The notes: generated from the sequence alone by a model not told the origin. A DNA stretch of 64,000 nucleotides from Glycomyces salinus (GCF_016428645.1 NZ_JAELXW010000032.1:29087-93086); one strand, 5' to 3'. Shown: positions 16,536-25,974, counted from the stretch's first letter. A program made the numbers and translations.

Positions 16536-17276
16536 CTCCGCCCCGATCCGCGCGGCCACTCCGTCGAGCACCAGCTCCAAGCCGAAGCGAAAGTCCTCCT
16601 CGCCGGTCTGCTTACCGGTGTCCTCCAGCGCTCCCGAGGCGAACAGCGCCGCCGCGTCCGGGAACCGCTCGGGCTCGACCAGCCGCGCCATCGCCATGCC
16701 GTATTCTCGCTCGGCCGCGGCCTGGTCCATGCCGGTGCCCTCGCGGCCCGCGGCCAGCCCCCGCGCCAACTGCGCGGCGCTCTTGACGTAGCCGCTGACC
16801 AGCATGATGACCCCGACCCGCGCCTGCCAGTCCAGCGGCGTCGAGCGCATCGCGCGCAGCCCGGCGTCGAACCACGCGATCCCGTTCGGGCCGCTCGGCG
16901 GTCCCGATGGGCGGAGGTCGGCCAGCCACGGGTGGCGCTCGAAGACCGCGGCCTGCTCTTCCGACCACCGCCGCAGGCGCTCGCGCCAGGGGCCGGTGCC
17001 CTCCAGCGAGGCCGGGACCGGGCCGTTCGCGGCGTCGTGCATCAGCGTCAGCAGCTCGTCCTTGGAACCGACGTAGCGGTATAGGGCCATCTTGGTCGTC
17101 CCGAGGGACTCGGCGACCTTCGGCAGCGTCACCGCCGCCAGGCCCTGCCGGTCGGCCAGTGCCACCGCCGCGTCCACCACGCGTCCGACGTCGAGCCTGG
17201 CCGGTCGCCCGCGACGCGAATCGGCCGGGATCCGCCACAGCCGCGCCAGCTCGGCGGGCATGCGATCCCCGTCCAT
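16512..17276 (-). CDS. TetR-family repressor
   Basis: 254 aa. The N-terminal HTH is clear: RVVDAAVALADRQGLAAVTLPKVAE followed by LGTTKMALYRYVGSKDELL. The C-terminal ligand domain resembles the TetR_C group that follows such HTHs (HPWLADL..., long Ala-rich helices). ATG 17276 has AGGTGAGGGG upstream. It is divergent from a DUF418 membrane protein, with dyads in the 119-nt gap, so it most likely represses that gene and itself. The ligand is unknown. Confidence 0.87.
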   Translation of the reverse strand: MDGDRMPAELARLWRIPADSRRGRPARLDVGRVVDAAVALADRQGLAAVTLPKVAESLGTTKMALYRYVGSKDELLTLMHDAANGPVPASLEGTGPWRERLRRWSEEQAAVFERHPWLADLRPSGPPSGPNGIAWFDAGLRAMRSTPLDWQARVGVIMLVSGYVKSAAQLARGLAAGREGTGMDQAAAEREYGMAMARLVEPERFPDAAALFASGALEDTGKQTGEEDFRFGLELVLDGVAARIGAEGGPEPAS

Positions 17277-17330
17277 CAGGTCCCCTCACCTCCGCGCCCC
17301 GGATCGATCCGCTGGAGGCCATCATCGCAC

Positions 17331-17371
17331 ACACTATTAGTGTCTCTAGGATACTATCTATCGGATACTAA
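17331..17371. promoter_or_regulatory. operator cluster between TetR and DUF418 genes
   Basis: ACACTA-T-TAGTGT (17331-17343) is a perfect odd-centred palindrome. TAGTGTC (17338-17344) and GATACTA (17350-17356) form a second, overlapping dyad, 6 of 7 matching, and GGATACTA is repeated at 17349 and 17364. These lie directly before the DUF418 gene, as expected for TetR control of a divergent target. Confidence 0.6.
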
Positions 17372-17395
17372 ATCGGATCGAGACAAGGAAGCGCA

Positions 17396-18598
17396 ATGAC
17401 CACCCGACTGCACACCCCCGATCCCCGCCTCAGACGCGGGCTGGTGCTCGCCTCCGAGCGCGCGCTCGCACCCGACCTCGCCCGCGGCGCGATGCTGCTC
17501 TTCATCGCGCTGGCCAACGCCGCCGGCTACTTCCTCGCCAGCGCCCCCGGCATCGAACCCGACCCCAGGGGAGCCGAGCGGATCGTCAACCTCTTCATGG
17601 TCGAATTCGTACACGCCAGGGCGTTCCCGCTGTTCGCGATCATGTTCGGCTACGGCCTCGTCCAACTCGCCACCCGCCAGGAGCGGGCCGGGGCCACGCC
17701 CGCCCAGGTCAGGAGCGTCCTGCTGCGACGCAACGTCTGGCTGCTCGCCTTCGGCGTCGCCCACGGCATCCTGCTCTACTCCGGCGACTTCCTCGGCGCC
17801 TACGGCCTCATCGGCATCGCCTTCACGCTGCTGCTGCTCCAGCGCTCCGATCGCGTCCACCGATTCGCGACCTGGTACCTGGCCCTTGCCGGCGCCTATA
17901 TGCTCGTTCTCGGCCTCATAGTCGGAATCGGACTCGCCGGCGGCTACGGAGGCTCGGCCACTGTGTCGACCTCGCCGTTCCCGTCGGCCGAATCGGACAG
18001 CTACGCCGCGTCCCTCGTCGAACGCGCCGCCGAATGGCCCGTCCACACCGCCACACTGCTGCCGATGATCCTCATGGTCTGGGTCGGGGCCGCACGGCAC
18101 CGCATCCTCGAAGAGCCCGCACGGCACCTGCGGCTGCTGGCCTGGACCGCCGCGGGCGGCATCGCCGTCGCCGTCGCGGCGGGAATGCCGATGGCCCTGG
18201 CCAGCGGGGGCTTTCTCGACGCCGAAACCGCCGGGCCGATCCGGATGCTCTACGAGACCTCCGGCTTCTTCGGCGGCATCGGCTACGCGGCCCTGTTCGG
18301 CCTGCTGGCGCACGCACTGACCCGACAAGGAACGTCGAACCTCGCGGTCGATGCCATCACCGCTCTCGGGCGGCGCTCGCTCACCGGCTACCTGTGTCAA
18401 TCGGTCGCCTGGATGGTCCTGGCCGCGCCGTTCGCGCTGAACCTCGCGGCGAATACCGCCAGCCCGCTGCTGACGTCGCTGCTGTGCGCGGTCGCGGTCT
18501 GGCTGGCCACGGTCGCCGCCGCCTACCTCATGTGGCGCTGCGTCTACCGCGGCCCCGCCGAGGTCCTGCTGCGACGCCTCACGTACGGGAGGCGCTGA
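17396..18598 (+). CDS. DUF418-type multi-pass membrane protein
   Basis: 400 aa with about nine hydrophobic segments. The pattern LARGAMLLFIALANAAGY near the start, HARAFPLFAIMFGYGL, LRRNVWLLAFGVAHGILLYSG and GRRSLTGYLCQS near the end is characteristic of DUF418 (YeiB-like) inner-membrane proteins, whose function is unknown. AAGGAA lies 6 nt before ATG 17396. It is under probable control of the divergent TetR, so transport or export of the TetR ligand is one possibility (inference only). Confidence 0.82.
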   Translation: MTTRLHTPDPRLRRGLVLASERALAPDLARGAMLLFIALANAAGYFLASAPGIEPDPRGAERIVNLFMVEFVHARAFPLFAIMFGYGLVQLATRQERAGATPAQVRSVLLRRNVWLLAFGVAHGILLYSGDFLGAYGLIGIAFTLLLLQRSDRVHRFATWYLALAGAYMLVLGLIVGIGLAGGYGGSATVSTSPFPSAESDSYAASLVERAAEWPVHTATLLPMILMVWVGAARHRILEEPARHLRLLAWTAAGGIAVAVAAGMPMALASGGFLDAETAGPIRMLYETSGFFGGIGYAALFGLLAHALTRQGTSNLAVDAITALGRRSLTGYLCQSVAWMVLAAPFALNLAANTASPLLTSLLCAVAVWLATVAAAYLMWRCVYRGPAEVLLRRLTYGRR

Positions 18599-18699
18599 GG
18601 CTGGTCGGCGGGTGTCGTGTTTCATTTCGGGCGTAGCACCCGCTCGATCGTGGCATCGTGTGTCTCTGTGCGTGCGAGTCGCTAGGAGAGTCACAAGTG

Positions 18700-18722
18700 G
18701 TCGTGGAGGCGATTACCACGAC
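18700..18722. terminator. possible terminator after the HipA operon
   Basis: GTCGTGG (18700-18706) and CCACGAC (18716-18722) form a 7-bp stem with a 9-nt loop, 20 nt beyond the HipA stop. The segment CACGACACC (18717-18725) is also an inverted copy of GGTGTCGTG at 18611-18619, which could instead be a boundary repeat of the island. Weak. Confidence 0.35.
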
Positions 18723-18743
18723 ACCGACTCGATGCTCCTGAAC

Positions 18744-20009
18744 TTAGGATCTTGACACTCGGCCCAATACAGCGTTTGTGGTCCTATCGATCCAGGAGGT
18801 GATCCATGATAGCAACTCGGGGTTGTCAACCAATATGTCCTGGTGATCCGGCCATTGGGTCCTCGTCTGTTCGGCTGTCGCCGCAGCGACAGCCGCCAGA
18901 TCGGCATCTATCGCACCAAAACGAGTCCTCAATCGCCGCTCCAAACGTTCAAAGCTGTTGAGAGTAACTGATTCGAAGCGACGGCTACCGTCGAGCTTGA
19001 GCCCGAGGTCTTCTCCTTCGCTGTCGAAGGGAACATACGGTGTGGTTGCTACCAAGTCATACGCAGGTGAAAGTGTAGGGCGGTGTCGATCCTGGTACAG
19101 CAAAGTCCAGTTCTTCAGGTGGGCGTCACCATTACCGATCACCACATTGAACGAGATACGTCGAATAGCCTCGACCAAGGCACGCTCGTCATGTCCGCGG
19201 TAAGACAAGGCTGCCACAGTTTCGAACGTACCTTCATATTTCTGGTGCGGGTACTTGTCCCTGACCTGCGCGAAGTCTTCGGCATGAATAAGGCCCCGCT
19301 TGCTGCTTCGGTCGAATCTTCGAACAGCATAGGCCCATTCCTCTTCATTCGGCCACATTCGCGATGGGAGGCCCGGAAGCTGATCGCGGTGCAGCATTCG
19401 AGTTTCAGGAGTGTCGATACCAACTGCTTTCGCGAGGCTCATAATGGCGAATTCATTTCGCGGCACATCCTTGTGCCGATAATCCGGAAATTTCACCAAC
19501 CAATCTCCGCGCTCGTGTGCCGTTGGTACTGTGAGACGGTCACCGTCTTGCAGCATCGAAAATTTTAGTGCGACTCCGGCCAGAGAGAAACGCCATGGTC
19601 CGCTATCGGATGTCGGCTTGCCGGATTCGGCATCATTGGTGTCTGGCCAATGCAGTTCACCGTCCGGATATTCGGTGCGTACAACCTGCACGGCCCCCGG
19701 GAGATCGTGCCCGACTTGAGCAAGCAACTCCATTTCGCGGTCGAGGGAGACACCGCGCGCTTGGGCAACCCATTCCCGCAACGGACCCTCTGGAAGAAGA
19801 TTAGAGAACCATTGCGGAAGACGAAGTGATTTCGCATATCGTCCACGCAGAGATTCTTCAAATCGCAATCCCAGTATAGGCCGATCCGGATCATCCAGAT
19901 AGGAATCGTTGAACCAGAACTGGGTGTAATCTCCTCGTTGGCACAGGGTGCCAATACGGTCTCCGTACAGCAGTACTGCAAAGTAATATTCCTCGAGCTC
20001 TGACACCAT
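18744..20009 (-). CDS. HipA-type Ser/Thr kinase toxin homologue without HipB
   Basis: 421 aa. The N-terminal half matches the HipA N-domain: LPQWFSNLLPEGPLREW (residues 64-80, the 'NLLPdG' motif) and FSLAGVALKF (141-150, counterpart of SxxGvQxK). The C-terminal kinase lobe has WLVKFP with K173 as ATP-binding Lys, NEFAIMSLAKAVGI, the catalytic loop NGDAHLKN (293-300, D295 catalytic, N300 metal) and LSPAYDLV (D318, metal). All catalytic residues are present, so kinase activity is likely. By family, HipA phosphorylates glutamyl-tRNA synthetase or other targets and is normally neutralised by an HTH partner HipB. None is encoded next to it. ATG 20009 starts 6 nt after the DUF262 stop, so the two are co-transcribed. 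Base composition is visibly AT-richer than neighbours, suggesting transfer. Confidence 0.82.
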   Translation of the reverse strand: MVSELEEYYFAVLLYGDRIGTLCQRGDYTQFWFNDSYLDDPDRPILGLRFEESLRGRYAKSLRLPQWFSNLLPEGPLREWVAQARGVSLDREMELLAQVGHDLPGAVQVVRTEYPDGELHWPDTNDAESGKPTSDSGPWRFSLAGVALKFSMLQDGDRLTVPTAHERGDWLVKFPDYRHKDVPRNEFAIMSLAKAVGIDTPETRMLHRDQLPGLPSRMWPNEEEWAYAVRRFDRSSKRGLIHAEDFAQVRDKYPHQKYEGTFETVAALSYRGHDERALVEAIRRISFNVVIGNGDAHLKNWTLLYQDRHRPTLSPAYDLVATTPYVPFDSEGEDLGLKLDGSRRFESVTLNSFERLERRLRTRFGAIDADLAAVAAATAEQTRTQWPDHQDILVDNPELLSWITSWIDRTTNAVLGRVSRS

Positions 20010-20015
20010 CTCAGC

Positions 20016-21725
20016 CTACTCGACCGTATCCAAATCGAGCGAGTCAAGAGGAGGAGTATCCTCGTGTTCCCACTGTGCCTTGCGCTCTAGGAAGTTGCGC
20101 AGTTGTTCCCGGATTGACTGCTCACGAATGCGAAGAAATTCTGTTACAGCACCTTCGGTGAGTGCGGCAAACGCCTCCTCATTTATGAGATGAGATCGCA
20201 AGACCTCGTGACCGCCAAACCGATCTGCATCCGAGTCGGACCCGAGCATCGTTCTGGACTGACCGACCAGGGACCTAATTTCTTCGGTTGGTTCCATTGC
20301 GGAAGGCAGCAGCAGATGATTTGCCGGGGAGAGATAGCGTTCGACCGCCAGGCGCTTGTTCAACAGCCGTTCTACCACTTCGTAAGCGGTCTTCTGGTCA
20401 TTGATGGCGGAGCTCAGTTCATCGGCAGTAAATGGTTCTCCATGCTCGAAAGATCGCGGACCCAGCGACCACCAGGCACAGAGCGTGATCTTGGTGGCAG
20501 CTTCATTGGTGCGGAACCGATTTGGAAATGGGATCTCGCGAGAGGATGTTCGTACAGAGGAGACAAGCTGCTGGATCGACAGGTCCAGGTCGTTGGCCTT
20601 GATCTTGGCCGAGAGCGAGCGGCCAAGCAGGGTGAAATTCCCTTTGAAGATCACAGGGCCGGAGGCGGCCGTCCTCCAATACCAGCGGACCAGCAGGTCC
20701 AAGGTCCTTTCGGAAGGATCGGGGAAATGCGCGAAGAACCGTGTCAACACCACTAGCGTCGCTTCGTAGGCCAGGAATGCCTTGTGCGGAACTCCTGCTC
20801 GATCCTGCAGGAATTCGACTGCTCTGAGCAATGCAGATTCGCCATTTCGGTAGGCGTCATCCTGATCCTCGTTCGGGAAGTCGCCCGGTTGGCGTTTAGC
20901 TTCGGCGTCGAACTCTATTCTGATATCCCGTGAAGGGTCGGGACCTCGTCGTGCGAGCAAGGAAGAGAGTACTGTCCGGTCCTCGATTCGACCGAAGCCG
21001 GTCGCCGCATCGATGCGATCGGCGATGCCGCCGAAGGTCAGTGCCTCACCTTGGCTGTGATCCCCCGATGCGAACAGCGCCTCAAATATCTCCGAGCGCC
21101 TGAGTCGTTTGCCCGAGTTATTCATTCGGTCGAAGATGTCGGTGAGGATCTTCTCGTCGTCCTGCTTCACCAGATAGACGGGGATCCGGTATTCACGCAG
21201 CTTCCTGGCGATGCGTTGGGCCGTCTTGAAGTCGGCCGGATCATGCCCGGCTTTCTCGGCAAACCACGAGATCATAGCTTCAAGATCGAAAAGCACGGGA
21301 AGCGGTATGAGGTTAGCGGATTGCCACTGCTGGGGGTCGTAGACGAACTCATTCTTCCGCAGGTCGTAGTAGTGCGCGAACGGCCCGGTGCGGTGATCAA
21401 TGTCCTTGAGCGCATTTGCCAGGCTGGTGATGCGCTGCTGACCGTCGACCACCCATTGCGTCTCCGAACCCGCTGGCGCATCGATGTGCAGATCACCGAG
21501 TTTGAGGCCCTGTGCAGGTGAATCCCGAAGCCACAGGAGGAGACTGCCGATCGGATAACCCTTGACAATGCTATCGAAGAGCCTCGATACATCCTTGTTC
21601 GTCCACCGGAAGTCCCGCTGGAAATGTGGGACTCGAATCTTTCCCTCCCAGGCGGCCGTGACCAGATCCACCAGAAAGTAGGTATCTGCGCTAGGTTGAG
21701 TCTCGAGACCGCTGTTAATCGACAT
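20016..21725 (-). CDS. DUF262 (GmrSD/ParB-like) protein, operon partner of HipA
   Basis: 569 aa, ATG 21725. The N-terminal DUF262 domain is unmistakable: VPHFQRDFRW (residues 32-41), WVVDGQQRITSL (91-102, the DGQQR motif of the ParB/Srx-like fold) and FDRMNNSGKRL (198-208). The rest is mixed helical. NHLLLPS (469-475), followed near the end by SHLINEEAF and a basic helix, resembles a diverged DUF1524 layout, but the canonical His-Asn-His nuclease signature is not seen. DUF262 domains occur in modification-dependent nucleases (GmrSD, BrxU, SspE), where they bind nucleotide and sense DNA. Here it is the first gene of a two-gene operon with a HipA kinase, with AT-rich codon use. The function is unproven; defence or toxin control is inferred. 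Confidence 0.78.
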   Translation of the reverse strand: MSINSGLETQPSADTYFLVDLVTAAWEGKIRVPHFQRDFRWTNKDVSRLFDSIVKGYPIGSLLLWLRDSPAQGLKLGDLHIDAPAGSETQWVVDGQQRITSLANALKDIDHRTGPFAHYYDLRKNEFVYDPQQWQSANLIPLPVLFDLEAMISWFAEKAGHDPADFKTAQRIARKLREYRIPVYLVKQDDEKILTDIFDRMNNSGKRLRRSEIFEALFASGDHSQGEALTFGGIADRIDAATGFGRIEDRTVLSSLLARRGPDPSRDIRIEFDAEAKRQPGDFPNEDQDDAYRNGESALLRAVEFLQDRAGVPHKAFLAYEATLVVLTRFFAHFPDPSERTLDLLVRWYWRTAASGPVIFKGNFTLLGRSLSAKIKANDLDLSIQQLVSSVRTSSREIPFPNRFRTNEAATKITLCAWWSLGPRSFEHGEPFTADELSSAINDQKTAYEVVERLLNKRLAVERYLSPANHLLLPSAMEPTEEIRSLVGQSRTMLGSDSDADRFGGHEVLRSHLINEEAFAALTEGAVTEFLRIREQSIREQLRNFLERKAQWEHEDTPPLDSLDLDTVE

Positions 21726-21790
21726 GGGATCCTCTAGGACGAATCGTTCTTAGCTCTGATAACGAGGGTACGTTCGAATCATCGTTGACA

Positions 21791-21803
21791 GTGATCGCAT
21801 CAC
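21791..21803. promoter_or_regulatory. palindrome upstream of the DUF262-HipA operon
   Basis: GTGAT-CGC-ATCAC is a perfect 13-bp palindrome 66 nt upstream of ATG 21725 and just before the fumarase stop region. It is a candidate operator for the operon, and the only clear dyad in this 80-nt gap. Confidence 0.35.
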
Positions 21804-21805
21804 CC

Positions 21806-23479
<1,674 letters not shown>

Positions 23480-23486
23480 GCCATCC

Positions 23487-23492
23487 AACTTA
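23487..23492 (-). promoter_or_regulatory. -10 box of a leaderless promoter (fumarase)
   Basis: TAAGTT on the minus strand is followed by 7 nt and GTG 23479. No ribosome site is present. Confidence 0.55.
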
Positions 23493-23665
23493 GCGCGGGA
23501 GACATCGGGCACACCGGTGCCACGGCGTCCGGTCCGCGGCCCGGGGTTGTCGGGGGCCATTGGTAGCGTCACAGATGCGCGGTGCGGTTCGGCCGGGCCG
23601 CGTAATCGCAGGTACGATTGCCAGGTTGTCCGCCGGTGAGCGGGCGACGCGCAAGTGATCCTCCT

Positions 23666-23684
23666 GCCACGGAAGGACCGTGGC
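23666..23684 (+). promoter_or_regulatory. leader hairpin of the rpsF operon
   Basis: GCCACGG (23666-23672), loop AAGGA, CCGTGGC (23678-23684), a perfect 7-bp stem 29 nt before the rpsF start. Its position suits an autoregulatory S6-S18 leader RNA, and CCG trinucleotides occur at the right arm and just after it. I cannot confirm that it matches the known S6:S18 motif. A TACGAT -10 candidate is at 23613-23618. Confidence 0.45.
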
Positions 23685-23712
23685 CGTTGAGACCGAAGGA
23701 GGTGGAGCGATC

Positions 23713-24003
23713 TTGCGGCACTACGAAATCATGGTGATCTTCGAACCCAATCTCGAGGAGAGCCAGGTCAGCCCGACACTGGATAAGTTCCTGAAGGGCA
23801 TCAAGGACGCCGGAGGCGCCGTCGACAAGATCGACGTCTGGGGCCGCCGCCGTCTGGCCTACGAGATCGAGAAGAACAGCGAAGGCATCTACGCCGTCAT
23901 CGACCTGCAGTCCGAGCCCGCTCCCGTGGCGGAGATGGACCGGCAGCTGCGGCTCAACGAGTCGGTGCTGCGGACCAAGGTGCTGCGGCCGGAGCTTCGG
24001 TAA
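23713..24003 (+). CDS. rpsF: 30S ribosomal protein S6
   Basis: 96 aa. TTG 23713 is taken as start: AAGGAGGT (23696-23703) is 9 nt upstream and the protein then begins (M)[11 protein letters not shown], the normal S6 N-terminus. The longer frame from GTG 23680 would start inside the leader hairpin and add eleven atypical residues. S6 features seen: [13 protein letters not shown] and the C-terminal LRTKVLRPE. It binds 16S rRNA together with S18. First gene of the S6-SSB-S18-L9 operon. Confidence 0.95.
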   Translation: MRHYEIMVIFEPNLEESQVSPTLDKFLKGIKDAGGAVDKIDVWGRRRLAYEIEKNSEGIYAVIDLQSEPAPVAEMDRQLRLNESVLRTKVLRPELR

Positions 24004-24042
24004 CCCGACATTGCAACTGCGAGACCTTAGGGAGAAGAGGTC

Positions 24043-24546
24043 ATGGCAGGAGAGACAGTCATCACGGTTATCGGCAACCTCGTCGACGACCCCGAACTGC
24101 GTTACACGCCGTCCGGTGCCGCCGTCGCGAAGTTCCGGATCGCCTCCACGCCCCGAACCTTCGACCGGGAGTCCGGTCAGTGGAAGGACGGCGAGGCGAT
24201 GTTCCTGACATGCAGCGTGTGGCGGCAGTACGCCGAGAACGTGGCCGAGTCCCTCTCCAGGGGCTCCCGCGTGATCGTGCAGGGCAAGCTCAAGCAGCGC
24301 AGCTTCGAGACCCGCGAGGGCGAGAAGCGCACTGTGTACGAGCTCGACGTCGAAGAGGTCGGCCCCGCGCTGCGGTTCGCCACGGCGAAGATCAACAAGT
24401 CCGGCGGCGGCGGAGGCGGCGGCCGTTCCCAGTTCGGGAGCGGCGGCGGCGGTGGAGCCGTGCCGGACGACCCTTGGGCCTCGGCGGCCCCTGCCGGCGG
24501 CGGTGCGCCGTCCGGTCAGGGCTTCGACGAGGACCCCCCGTTCTGA
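24043..24546 (+). CDS. ssb: single-stranded DNA-binding protein
   Basis: 167 aa. The OB fold covers about residues 3-112 ([49 protein letters not shown]). A Gly-rich flexible linker follows, ending in the acidic tip DEDPPF that recruits replication and repair partners. It coats ssDNA as a homotetramer. A GGGAGAAGAGG site precedes ATG 24043. Its location between rpsF and rpsR is standard. Confidence 0.96.
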   Translation: MAGETVITVIGNLVDDPELRYTPSGAAVAKFRIASTPRTFDRESGQWKDGEAMFLTCSVWRQYAENVAESLSRGSRVIVQGKLKQRSFETREGEKRTVYELDVEEVGPALRFATAKINKSGGGGGGGRSQFGSGGGGGAVPDDPWASAAPAGGGAPSGQGFDEDPPF

Positions 24547-24593
24547 CCGGGCCGAACGCCCGGATCGTTCTCAAGTAAGGCATAAGAAGGACC

Positions 24594-24839
24594 ATGGCCA
24601 ACTCGAAGTCGGCTCCCCTGCGGAAGCCGAAGAAGAAGCCCAACCCTCTGGAGAAGGAGGGTATCGCTTACGTCGACTACAAGGACACCGCGCTGCTGCG
24701 GAAGTTCATCTCCGACCGCGGCAAGATCCGTGCCCGCCGTGTCACCGGTGTCACCTCGCAGCAGCAGCGGCAGATCGCGGCGGCGGTCAAGAACGCCCGC
24801 GAGATGGCGCTGCTCCCGTACACCAGCCAGAGCCGATAG
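24594..24839 (+). CDS. rpsR: 30S ribosomal protein S18, zinc-ligand-free form
   Basis: 81 aa. [20 protein letters not shown] and [16 protein letters not shown] identify S18. The four residues that bind zinc in the C+ form are absent: the Cys-x-x-Cys after the Lys-rich start is replaced by KKKPNPLE, and the usual NC-x-QHQ reads VTSQQQ. It is therefore a C-minus S18, yet it occupies the canonical operon position and not a zinc-starvation locus. AGAAGG lies upstream of ATG 24594. It partners with S6 in the small subunit. Confidence 0.95.
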   Translation: MANSKSAPLRKPKKKPNPLEKEGIAYVDYKDTALLRKFISDRGKIRARRVTGVTSQQQRQIAAAVKNAREMALLPYTSQSR

Positions 24840-24853
24840 GAAGGAGCGGACTT

Positions 24854-25315
24854 ATGAAGATCATCCTGACTCATGAGGTCCCCAACCTGGGCTCGGCCGG
24901 TGACGTGGTGGAGGTCAAGCCCGGCTACGGCCGCAACTACCTCGTGCCCCAGGGCCTGGCGATCGCCTGGACCAAGGGCGGCCAGAAGGAGGTGGACGCG
25001 ATCCAGCGCGCCCGCAAGGCGCACCAGATCCACACCTTCGAGCACGCCCGCCAGGTGGCCGACCAGCTCAAGCAGACCGACGCCCACATCGTCGCCCGCG
25101 TGGGCGACGCCGGGCGCCTGTTCGGCTCGATCACCCCGGCCGACGTGGTCAAGGCGGTCGAGGAGGCCGGCGGGCCCAAGCTCGACCGGCGCCGCGTGGA
25201 GCTGCCGGGCACGATCAAGGCGACCGGCACCTACGACGTCAGCGTGAAGCTGCACCAGGAGGTGACCGCGAAGTTCAAGCTTCAGGTCACCCCGGCCCGG
25301 CGCCGCAAGAAGTAG
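24854..25315 (+). CDS. rplI: 50S ribosomal protein L9
   Basis: 153 aa. MKIILTHEVPNLG, then GDVVEVKPGYGRNYLVPQGLA is the L9 N-terminal domain that binds 23S rRNA. A connecting Ala/Gln/Lys helix follows, then a C-terminal domain with LFGSITPADV and YDVSVKLHQEVTA. GGAGCGG is 6 nt before ATG 24854, 14 nt after the rpsR stop. A strong terminator closes the operon after it. Confidence 0.96.
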   Translation: MKIILTHEVPNLGSAGDVVEVKPGYGRNYLVPQGLAIAWTKGGQKEVDAIQRARKAHQIHTFEHARQVADQLKQTDAHIVARVGDAGRLFGSITPADVVKAVEEAGGPKLDRRRVELPGTIKATGTYDVSVKLHQEVTAKFKLQVTPARRRKK

Positions 25316-25332
25316 CGCCCGGCAGGACCGAG

Positions 25333-25361
25333 GGCCCGCGACCGCACGGCGGTCGCGGGCC
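25333..25361 (+). terminator. terminator of the rpsF operon
   Basis: Perfect 13-bp stem GGCCCGCGACCGC / GCGGTCGCGGGCC with an ACG loop, followed by TCTGTTCGT. It also faces the end of the minus-strand membrane gene. Confidence 0.88.
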
Positions 25362-25372
25362 TCTGTTCGTCC

Positions 25373-25762
25373 TCAGTAAGTCCAGCCGGCGGTGCGCAGT
25401 ATGACCGTCACCAGGCCCGCGCCCAGGATCGCCGCGGCCGTCCCGGCCACCCCGGCGCGCCATCCGGCGCGCGGCAGGCGCAGCAGTACCGCCACCAGCA
25501 GGCTCGCGGTCAGCGACGATGCCGTCCACGCCCAGCCGCCCGAGACCGTCTCCGAGATGCGCGCCGCCGCTCCGCAACCGGTGTCGGCGCACTTGCCCTC
25601 GACCGCGGGCTGCCACACCACCCACGCCAGGTAGACGATCGCCGGCACCACGTACCAGGCCAGCGCCACGAGCAACGTCGGCGTGAACGCGCGCTCGCCG
25701 GGCCGGTCGTCGGCCTCGGGGTCCAGGCGCGGTCGCCGCTCGGGCCGCTGGTTCGACGTCAT
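25373..25762 (-). CDS. small membrane protein, unknown function
   Basis: 129 aa with ATG 25762 (AGAGGTGGG upstream); the longer frame to 25804 lacks a ribosome site. An Arg/Pro/Asp-rich cytoplasmic start (about 30 residues) precedes three hydrophobic segments: LLVALAWYVVPAIVYLAWVV, ASSLTASLLVAVLLRL and AAAILGAGLVTVILR. KCADTGCGAA between the first two could form an outer disulphide. No family recognised. It is divergent from dnaB and shares the DnaA-box region as its upstream sequence. Confidence 0.7.
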   Translation of the reverse strand: MTSNQRPERRPRLDPEADDRPGERAFTPTLLVALAWYVVPAIVYLAWVVWQPAVEGKCADTGCGAAARISETVSGGWAWTASSLTASLLVAVLLRLPRAGWRAGVAGTAAAILGAGLVTVILRTAGWTY

Positions 25763-25834
25763 GGATCCCACCTCTGCCGGGAGTGAGTTGCCAGGCGTCC
25801 TCACCTTACCGTCAAAGATGGCACGAAGAAATTC

Positions 25835-25974
25835 TCGTCCACAGCCGGTGGATAAAGTCCTACCAGGTCAGACCCGCGAAATGAGCGCCACTCTCATCAC
25901 TGTCCACAAGTTGTCCACAGGATCGCCGCACTTATCCACAGGTTATCCACAGGCTTGTACACAGGTTGTCCACA
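25835..25974 (+). repeat. array of DnaA-box-like 9-mers upstream of dnaB
   Basis: The 323-nt gap between the membrane gene and dnaB holds a dense set of DnaA-box matches (actinobacterial consensus TTGTCCACA). Exact copies are at 25911-25919 and 25966-25974. TTATCCACA (the E. coli form) is at 25932-25940 and 25943-25951. Single-mismatch forms are CTGTCCACA at 25900-25908, TTGTACACA at 25955-25963 and TCGTCCACA at 25835-25843. TTATCCACC is on the minus strand at 25847-25855. From 25900 on, all point the same way and start 11, 21, 11, 12 and 11 nt apart, i.e. one helical turn or two. There is no AT-rich unwinding region beside it and no dnaA or dnaN gene. Confidence 0.85.

Noticed and set aside
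18600..21805. Integrated mobile element with att sites
   Set aside because: No integrase, transposase or flanking direct repeats were found around the AT-rich HipA island; only a weak 9-bp inverted repeat at 18611 and 18717.
23680..23712. GTG 23680 as start of rpsF
   Set aside because: It lies inside the leader hairpin and adds atypical residues, while TTG 23713 has a full ribosome-binding site and the canonical S6 N-terminus.
25835..25974. Chromosomal origin oriC
   Set aside because: DnaA boxes are present, but there is no AT-rich unwinding region and neither dnaA nor dnaN flanks it. Kept only as a DnaA-box array.
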